In this document: positions 55,860 to 64,000 of the stretch, piece after piece
Position numbering within the stretch: the stretch's first letter is position 1
How the letters are laid out: every line of letters begins with the position of its first letter
Origin: Bombus terrestris
Taxonomy: Eukaryota > Arthropoda > Insecta > Hymenoptera > Apidae
Assembly: GCF_910591885.1 (NCBI RefSeq)
Contig: NC_063278.1
Location: 491,001 to 555,000 of the forward strand
Direction: 5' to 3'
DNA: 64,000 bases
The notes under the pieces: generated by a model
Database searches by the model: none
Told to the model about the DNA's origin: nothing
Seen by the model: only the letters and a program-made list of their open reading frames with translations
Made by a program: the position numbers and the translations under genes

Positions 55860-56742
55860 AACCGGAACGTCAGATAGTTCGGAATTGACGAGACAGGAGG
55901 AATGAGACGCGGAAGAGTTGTTGGATCAAGGAACGACGTCAATGTCCTCGTGCGTAAATTTTTGTCGCGACAGTGATCGGTATCCCAGTTGGATTTTGCC
56001 AGAAGAAACGCGAGATAGAGACGTCGTCGTTGAGTGATCGTATTTGATTCGGTCTCGTCTTATCGATTCCGGAGCCTGTGACATCGACGCGAAGGATATC
56101 GAACGAGATCGAGGGTGATACAGCGACAGCAAAGTTCGTGTAAAGAGAGAACGGTAAGAACGGTCGGCAAGGGACAACGGAATACTGCTCAACAATAGAC
56201 AGTGTTCGTGGAGGCAAGGGAGGAGACGCTGGTCAAGGTCAAGGATCGTGTCCCGCGGGAATTCCGCTTGCTGATCTATGCCGGAACGCGTATCACGGAT
56301 TTTTCGACAACTTGCCAGAGGGAACGTGTCAGCCTGGAAGGAAACGCTGGATGATCGAGAAGAACACGAGAAAGAGAAGAAAAGGAAGATCGAAGTTTCG
56401 TGGTCCTTTCGTGGTCCTTTCGTGGATTTCGGTTTCCTCTCGGAGAATTCGACGATCGATCGATCGTATATTCGGTGATCTTGTGCCTGGCAGATTTCCC
56501 TACGTCGTTCAGTTTCGTCGGAAACACGATAATACGTTTTCGTTTTGTTATTGCTTGCACGGGCCTCTTGCTCGGTGCCGCGCCGCGTGACAGGTGAAGT
56601 CTGTATAAGTGATCTGGATAATTCGTCGTCGAGAGAAGCAGACTCCACGGGTGAACAGTGTCTCGTCCTCTGGATAGATTTACACGAGCAGGTGGTCCCG
56701 AGGACATCAACAATTCCACTCTGGATACCACGCTGCTCATAT
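55860..56742 (+). other. candidate untranslated 5' exon
   Basis: CpG-rich, repeat-free DNA following the CT tract and ending at a GTAAGT donor (56743). The look is that of a long 5' UTR exon of a gene whose coding part would lie downstream, outside the window. A 279-codon frame is open on the minus strand (56765-55926), but it has no recognisable domain and two overlapping frames are also long, so I do not call it a gene. Confidence 0.2.
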
Positions 56743-56901
56743 GTAAGTGGATCGTTAAAATACATCGTATTTTATCCTTGTTCCATTGTTTCCGTCTGTT
56801 CCGAATCTGAATTTTTTGTCGAGGAAACAGTTTTTCTGCAGAACGGTTACTTTCGCAGAAAGAATCGTATTTACGTGCAAATTGGATATTTACGTGTAAA
56901 A

Positions 56902-57007
56902 TGGGGCGGGGGAGGAGGGCGAGGGGGAGGGGGAGGGGGGAGGGGGAGGAAACGGCGGAAAACGGCGGAAAACGGCGGAAAACGGCGGAAAACGGCGGAA
57001 AACGGCG
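56902..57007 (+). repeat. G-run tract followed by 10-bp repeat (AAAACGGCGG)n
   Basis: 56902-56949 is a G/A tract with at least seven runs of three to six G, enough for a G-quadruplex on the plus strand. It passes straight into about six copies of a 10-bp unit (56950-57007). Confidence 0.85.
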
Positions 57008-57009
57008 TT

Positions 57010-60000
57010 ACACGTGTAAATATCTTTCTTGGAAACGGTTATACGATTAACTGACTGAATCACGGCACAAACTGACAAACTGACACAGTTGCACAATATG
57101 GCTGCTCTGTTTGCACAAATTTCGCGCGTATCGTGCCATTCGTAACAAATGATATAAATTCGATCGTGGTTTTTCCGCGACAAATTTAAGGAAGCGGGTC
57201 GTGAACGTTTAGCGAACGGCGTTGCATTTTTATGAATCGATTCCTGCACAGAATTTCTTGTACCACATACGTCATTCGAGTTACCACGCTTTCTAACGAT
57301 AGAACCCGTGTCTCGTATTCACGATCGAAGTTGCGAATTCCGGCCGACTTTTTTTTCCCTCCGCTGCGAAGAAATTCAACGAGTCTCGTTTAACGACCCC
57401 GCCGCGTACCAACGATCGCGTAGGAAATGAAATGGTCGCGAGCTGGTTATCCTTGGACTTTCGCAACGTGGTGAACGATATCGTGAGGAAGGTCAGGTCT
57501 ACTTGTTTGAATGGACTAGAATTGTTCCGGAACAGCAGGAAGTTGTATAGAGAGTGCTACCGATGCGACCCAGTAAAAAGTCGAAGATACTGGAAATTGA
57601 GAAATCGAGCAGTCACGATGCTCGATCGAATGGATCGTCGATTTTATCGCGAGTATACGCTTGGAATCTAAGCTGGTTTGAAAACATGGCAATGGGAAAA
57701 ATTCTGCATGATGCAAAGTGGCCAAGTTGACGGGAATATGTTGATTTAAATATCGAGTACTTTTTATTCGCGATATTGGTATAACTGTATAACAGTTTAT
57801 CGATTCGGTTGTATTCGTTGTTTAAGGATATTTGTTATTTAAGAGGTTGTTTCGATAGCCGATATAAGCGAATAATGGGAAATATCGTTATCCTTTGGTT
57901 GGTTTCGAGAGGTCGCTCGCAACGTGTCAGTGGGACCTGGCACTAAAACCTAACAGTTAGTAACGGGTACTGGTAACCGTGTCATAAAGGAGGATTCTCC
58001 GCGGCGTGAAAACATTTCGGTATTTCCGCGGTGGACCGCGCGTAACCCGCTGTATTAACCCTACATATAGGTATATTGAAAATGGTCAAATTTGCGAGCA
58101 AGCCGCATCTGTTTGCGCAAACATCGCGAAGAAAGATGGCTCTTTCTTAAATATCGTTTCCATATATTTTTTCATCCATATCTGCCGACTATCCGATCTG
58201 CGTTCCCACCGTCGTAAAAACGACTTTCTATCTACGGCGAAGGGGGAAACGTCTACGGCAATGGCGACTCGTAGACGCAATTTCATGAATATGAAATTGC
58301 AGCTGAATGAATGCCAGCGTATATTTAGTTGGGAAGTTGTCAGAGCACGCGAACGGTGTCAAAGTCGAATAATAACGGGTCGAATTTATTTCGCGAGTAT
58401 CGCTTTTCCAGTTTCTCGCTCTTTCGAGAACGACGAATCGTATAGCAGAGCCATCGTTCGATCCGGTAGATTCCGTGTTCCAGTTGCAACGGAATTACGT
58501 TCTTCCGTGTTATAGGTTCTAGTCTGGCTATATCAGGAAGACAGCAATATCGTGGCGCTATCTCGAGCCTTGGAGGAGCATCTCTGGCTGTGTTTTGGGA
58601 ACAACGAGCTTGTCCTTGACCGAGACCATGAATTTCGACGACCGGTTCGAGGAACGCGCGCCTCGATTTTCCAAGTATAGAGGACATCCGAATCGTGGCA
58701 TAATAATAATATAATACAGGGAGGACAAGGTGTAGGACAAGTAGGCCTAGGTGGATAAGGAAGCATAGGAAAGCAGCACCTATACGTCTTGCTGGTGGTT
58801 GTTTGACATTTAGAAGCCGACACGGCCATTAGGTATTCGGGTACCGACAATCAGGAGGACGTCGGATGGGAAGAAGACTATAGAGACGACGGAGACGGAG
58901 GCTGGTCGGTTCGCGGTGAAATTTCTCCGCAGTGACTTGCTTAGTTCTGGCGAGTGGGGGATCGACGTGTTGGCGCGAGGTTGTAGACATCTCGCAAGGC
59001 GGTTCGTTGCTCCATGCCGATTCACGATTGGCTCGAGCCAGTGTCAGTGTCAGCACGCCGATTTCTCGCGGTATGCTGGTTTTCCGAGCCGAGATCGAGC
59101 CGAAAGTATTTGGAAAATTCGTTGTAGGCAGTCGTGTGCGAAGGAAAAGATTCGGTAAAGGGCCTGATTGGCCAAGTATCGCGACCTTTGATCTTCCTAC
59201 ACGTCGATATATATATGTAATGGCAATTACGTTAACGCGATGCTGCGCGTCTCGTTTTCTTCCCCCCTTTTTTATCGCCGCGATATCGAAGAAACTGTCA
59301 AGACGATTAATTTTCCGCCTACGAAACTGGTATTCCACCTGTTCGATTCACGGTTGCACCGAGCCACCGCAATCTTCGTCTCTTGGTGGATATAAACGAT
59401 CGTAACCTATCGTAAGTCGGCTTGGAAACTTTCAATGCTGCGCGCCGAGCCTTCTCAGAAGAGGAATCGAGGACGAAGAAAGAGGAAGCGCGTGAAAGAG
59501 CAAGCATCGGGAAACACGTCAGAGGCTGTTTTTTTTTTTTTACGAAGGACCAGAAAAACACGAGCGAGTTTGTCGGCGAGAGAGCAGGTCTATTTGGTGC
59601 GAGAGAAAAGTGGCGATCGGGGAGAAAAGAGAGAGAATTACGGAGGCGCAGAAAGGGAATGCCGCGGAGCGACGAGGAAGGTGGAAAGAGGGTGGAGCGA
59701 GGAGCGAGGAACGAGGAGCGAGAAGAAATACTGGCGGTGAGAAGGACGAGAGAATAACAGCGTGGTGGGGCATTGAGCCGATGGTACCGCCGTGGCTGGA
59801 GAGTAGGTCAGTGTACCACGTTAACCGGTATTCCAGCGAGGTAGGGGGGCTTCCGACTCGTCAGTTCCGCAAGGCTCTATAGATACTCGCAGCTCCGTCC
59901 ACGGTCGCGTCCATGCTCGCCTCGCGCTCTTCTCATCGGCGAACGTAACTGCTTTGTTCGCTCGGATGTTCGAGTACCGGTACTTTGCCGGGCTTGTTTC

Positions 60001-61312
60001 ATCGTCCAGGCAACTGCCCCCAAAGAATCGGCCTGGCTTTTTTTGTAGTACAATAGTAAACAGTTTTTCGTCCGACAGAGATCCGACAGAGATTCGACAG
60101 AGATCGTGATGGTGGTCGGAATTCCGATCGCTCGTTGTGTCCATTTTGACACGTTTCCCGTCAGCCGTCTCCTTTACCTCGAGCTCGTCTTCTTTAACCT
60201 TTACCTTAATGGTTACCGCACTTTCTCCGTTGGCAGCACGGTGCCAGGTTGCCTCGCGTACGTTCGTACGCGCCTATCTGCTACCACGCATTTTGATGTC
60301 GACGTTCGGCCAAATACCGGAGCAACGTTGAATCGGCCAACGAGGTTCTCTGCGAGGGAACTTGCTTTCAACCTTGAAATCCTGTTCGACTACGTGATCG
60401 ATAATTACAAAATTATCCAGTTGCTGAAGCTTCGCCAGACTTTTGTCATTGTCGTAGGCACGTGCATACGTACATGGAAATTAATAACAGCTAGATTTTC
60501 TGTGAAACTGACATGCTCTTGAATCAACTAAAAATGCCAAATTAGTTACCTCCGGACCAACAATCACGTCGCTTTTTCCTGTTTCGCGTAATTGGCATAT
60601 CGAACTCTAAATCTCTAGTAATTTTTAATCTCGCACTTTGTTGTATCGGCGATACGCGTCCGCTTTCGTGCAATCAAAAATCGTGTGGTCGGTCACGTAC
60701 GATTGCAGAATCAATCGTATTTGACGGAATACTAACGAGTCGTTACGAGATCCATGAGTCAAAGATAAGGTATTTGCGCGAAGTATGCGAAGCGCTAGAG
60801 GGGCAGGCGTTACGCTTTTGCCGGCGTTCAAGTCTCCGATTTCGATGCGCGTACAGCCGGGTTTTCGTACATCTATCGCCACGAACGAAAGCGATCGACG
60901 TTGCACAGGGATTTTACGATAGTCAGTGCTTTTCTCAAACCCACATAGTCGACGCTAATCAGCCAGAGTGCTAACGAACGTTCTAAATATAACCGTGTTT
61001 GAATATACCGCTATGATAGATAAAAGATAATACCCTCATTTGTATCTACTTTTAAAACGTATTAACGCGAAAGTCACCGACCAACAGACACGTTATCCTG
61101 CATTCCTGCATTCCTCTTGCGTGCCAATCCAATTTACCTCTAATGCGACTTCCGCTCCTAGAAACGTACTCTCTTTTTTTCTTCCTGTACAATTTATCCG
61201 CGATCGATTTATCGTAAGGATTTCACGAACCTGCTAAAGGTCCTTAATCCGTAACGCGTTTATTCCGTTGTTCTTTGGCTTCGAACAGACTGTATAAATG
61301 GCTAAAGTGTCC

Positions 61313-61343
<31 letters not shown>

Positions 61344-61600
61344 CGGGAAACCACAGGAAGAGAGGAAATTTCCATACTTTTGAATTACGAGTAACAATTC
61401 TGTTACTTTTATCGTCAAGATCGATGGTGATCGGCACGGAATTTCCGTGCGCGGCCAAAAGCGAAAGAACGACGGGGCTGTTACAAGCCGAGCTTGTAAT
61501 TTCGACCGAATTGAAAAACGCGCACGATCTCTGGTTCGTGGGTTGCACGCGAAAACGTGGAAGCGAGTTTCACGTTTACTGATTTCTGGTTTTCCGTGTT
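57010..61600. other. CpG-rich block without recognised gene
   Basis: High CpG throughout. Open frames of 79 to 169 codons occur on both strands and overlap each other (for example 58006-58515 +, 58829-59338 - and 58932-59405 +), as expected when stop codons are rare, and none shows a known domain. A short 11-12 bp repeat (GACAGAGATCC) lies at 60072-60104 and a 25-A run at 61319-61343. Untranslated exons or promoters are possible. Confidence 0.35.
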
Positions 61601-61625
61601 ACGAAAAGCGGCGTGTCCAACAGTG

Positions 61626-61626
61626 T

Positions 61627-61665
<39 letters not shown>

Positions 61666-61666
61666 C
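61626..61666. repeat. (CAG)n trinucleotide repeat
   Basis: About 13 CAG/CAA triplets. One frame reads as poly-Gln, others as poly-Ser, poly-Ala, poly-Leu or poly-Cys. Without a flanking protein match it cannot be called coding. Confidence 0.9.
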
Positions 61667-61728
61667 GATACCACAGGAGACAGGAGACGCGTGCACGAGT
61701 ACGAGTGTGGCACGTTTCCCGTATGTAG

Positions 61729-61937
61729 GTCACCGTGGGGAGCTGCGATTCGCACGCGCCATTTTTCGCAACGAAAAGGAAAGCCATGGCTCACGCGCCT
61801 AGCAAAATCTGACTGGTTTTGCGTAGGCCTCCTCTCCGTCGAGCGCAACGCGTAACGGTGCTTCGACCTACTTCCGTTCCCCACTGTACACGCGCTCGGA
61901 TATAGTTTAGCCGCGTATAGTAGCGCGAACAAGTGCG
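61729..61937 (+). repeat. diverged direct repeat, copy 1
   Basis: Pairs with 62266-62466 in the same orientation. Shared blocks include CGCACGCGCCATTTTTC, CAACGAAAAGGAAAGCCAT, TTTGCGTAGGC, GTAACGGTGCT, TATAGTTT and CGTATAG in the same order, separated by insertions and deletions that do not keep a reading frame. Confidence 0.8.
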
Positions 61938-62265
61938 CCCCTGTCACGTGACCACGCGCGCGCCTCTCATCCAACCATCGAGAAATTCGAATTCCGAGCG
62001 TAAAAATACTTCTAACCTCGGTTATTTTAATCATTGGACAGCCAGGCGATCGATCGTAGAATTGCTGCAAAGATCGTTGAACGCCAATTTACGATTATAG
62101 GATTTCCGTTTACAACGTTGTCCATATTATAAAAGGCATAACATAAAAGAGGCACGATTGTTTTTCATGGGATGTTGGCAAGTTAACGGCGTCGTTACGT
62201 CCGAAAGAAAATAAAGCCGGCGGGTTGGCTGGCGAAGAGGATAGCGCATCGGCCGGCAAATGTGG

Positions 62266-62466
62266 GTCAGCACGGAAACCGCGGCTCGCACGCGCCATTT
62301 TTCACAACGAAAAGGAAAGCCATCTGGACAAAATCTAGCCGATTTGCGTAGGCTCGAATCGTGCAGCGGGTTGTAACGGTGCTCCGGCCTACTTCGCTTC
62401 GGGCCCCCACTATACGTGAGCGCGAGCGCGGTATAGTTTCGGCGTATAGCGACGGGCACGAGTGGC
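62266..62466 (+). repeat. diverged direct repeat, copy 2
   Basis: Second copy of the repeat at 61729-61937, about 330 bp downstream of it. By eye the two are roughly three-quarters alike over the alignable part. Neither has terminal inverted repeats or a poly-A tail that would identify a transposon. Confidence 0.8.
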
Positions 62467-64000
62467 CGCGGATCAACGTTGCAGCTTCTTCTCGCTTACG
62501 CGTAAACGGCCATTTAATTCTGATATGTTTGCATCGGCAACGATTGTTACGAACGGTCCTATTCGTTATGATACAGAGTCGTGGAATTTGTATTTTTAAA
62601 GGTAACCTAGAAAATTCGTATCGACGTTGCTTTAAACCCGTTCAAACTTTTCTCCATGCGACTGCATCGTACCATCGAATAAATTCCGTCGAAATATCGG
62701 ACGAATAAGTAAATATCCGATGCGTGAATATATATGAAATATACGAAAGGACGATTGTATACGGAAGTATAGGATCGAACGACGGTTTAAAACGCGATAT
62801 AAAATATATCCGGGGTGGACGTACGTATGAAGCTGTAGGAGTCGGAAATTTGGATGGGTCCGCGTAAATCGATAAAGCCGAATTGGTCGCGTCGCGCGAA
62901 TACCCGGTGATCCCATTGATAAGTGGCTCACCGAGACATTGTCGTAAGGCCGAAAAAGTGGGACCGTAGTGCGAACTGTTTTCTCGTGGTTGATCGACGA
63001 GCGGGGTCGAGCGGCCTGTTCGTCAGTCCACGCCATTGGATAACGGTACCCGGTGAACACGTCACAGCTCCACGAGAGCCCCTGTCCCCCCTGTCGGTCC
63101 CCGAAGCGGACACCTCCAACGCTTGTCTACCGTCGGTTGGCAATCGACAAGGACGGGCTCTAACCGACCCGACGACAAGGACGGACACGGCATGCTGGAG
63201 GGAGCTTGGCTGGGGCAGAAACGATGGTAGAAGGGATGTCGGACCTCGTGGTGGGCAGCCGGATTATACGTATGCGCCGACCATTTGCATGATTCCCATG
63301 ACGTGCTTCTACGGCCACGCGGATGTGTCAATCGGAACGGAGAGAGAGAGAGAGCCGATTCGCGTTTTTCGTGGCAGGATACGGGGATCGCGAACTCCAC
63401 CGATAAAATGCAAATAAATCTTCCTTTGTGCAATCATCTCGCGGCCAGATTTATATGTCATTCACAACCGGATACTAGATTATTTAGACTTTCCTATTTG
63501 AAGCGAAACCTTGACGTTTTTCCGTCTGTCCTCTTGATTCTAGGATACTTTTCGAAATTAAAGTTTAAAAAGGACGGTTTTGTACCTTCTATTCTTAGGA
63601 GTCGCGTGATTCGCAAACCTACTTTGCATTGTTTCATTCGTTTGCGTTGGAATTTTCTAGCAGCGTCGTCTACCTTTTCGTGAATGAACTGTTTTTGCGT
63701 TCGTTTTTGCGTTTCTCTTCTCTATTTCTCACTCGTATGGTAGCTAGTTATTCGCAAGACGAAAATGTATTTTTAAACGCGGCAATTTTGTTGGTCGAGT
63801 GTACCCAGCCGTGGCTGGCTAGCGTGCCACTAACCTAGTTAACAGGAGCAAGTCTTTCTTCTCGAGAGAAGTGGTATCTGCCTACTTAACTTCGCGATAC
63901 ATACTGCTATGCTATACATGTGTATTTATACGCACCAGTATTGTCTACGTTTTGCCTGTGGATATGCATGCTACATAGGAATAGTATCGTTTGTAGGATA
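62467..64000. other. CpG-rich end of window, no gene recognised
   Basis: Overlapping open frames of up to 164 codons on both strands, none recognised. Composition drops back toward AT-rich after about 63400. Confidence 0.35.

Noticed and set aside
55926..56765. 279-codon minus-strand frame
   Set aside because: Starts and stops fall in CpG-rich DNA where stops are rare, other long frames overlap it on both strands, and it is Arg/Ser-rich without any domain.

Overview
The window looks like nuclear DNA of an insect. Genes are split by short AT-rich introns with GT-AG borders, several coding exons give near-complete matches to known animal proteins, and the intergenic DNA is full of microsatellites. 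The AT-rich gene cluster next to a more GC-rich, CpG-dense block, together with the wording of the kinase and carbonic anhydrase proteins, suggests a hymenopteran such as a bee. That taxon is inference from reading alone; no search was run.

Four genes are rebuilt exon by exon, all within the first 23 kb. In order they are: a methionine-R-sulfoxide reductase B gene (+, 3259-6103, 149 aa); a group I p21-activated kinase (-, 14441-10088, 584 aa, nine coding exons); a RagA-type GTPase of the amino-acid/TORC1 pathway (+, 18062-19404, 306 aa, six coding exons, the first only 12 nt); and a beta-class carbonic anhydrase (+, 20570-22664, 255 aa, five exons). Every exon junction keeps the frame and the key motifs of each family are present. 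A weaker candidate, a two-exon 25-residue micro-ORF (717-882), lies upstream of the reductase. RagA and the carbonic anhydrase are head-to-tail with under 200 bp between the likely RagA poly(A) site and the next start codon. Pak and RagA are divergent, with a CpG- and CT-rich upstream region and about 2.5 kb of AT-rich spacer between them. The genes do not form one pathway (oxidative repair, Rac/Cdc42 signalling, nutrient sensing, CO2 hydration).

From about 23.3 kb to 64 kb no coding exon can be recognised. This block is richer in G+C and CpG and holds many minisatellites with 7-12 bp units. It also holds a miniature mariner-like element bounded by TA and inverted repeats (36414-36673), a hAT-like transposon end, two possible Tc1-like ends, a G-run tract joined to a 10-bp repeat, and a diverged direct duplication of about 200 bp (61729-61937 and 62266-62466). 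It may be a large intron, a regulatory block, or 5' exons of a gene whose coding part lies beyond the window; the sequence does not decide between these.

No rRNA, tRNA, CRISPR array or virus-like coding region was recognised. Exon borders come from hand reading and should be good to the base where frame, splice site and protein family agree; transcript ends and promoters are much less certain.
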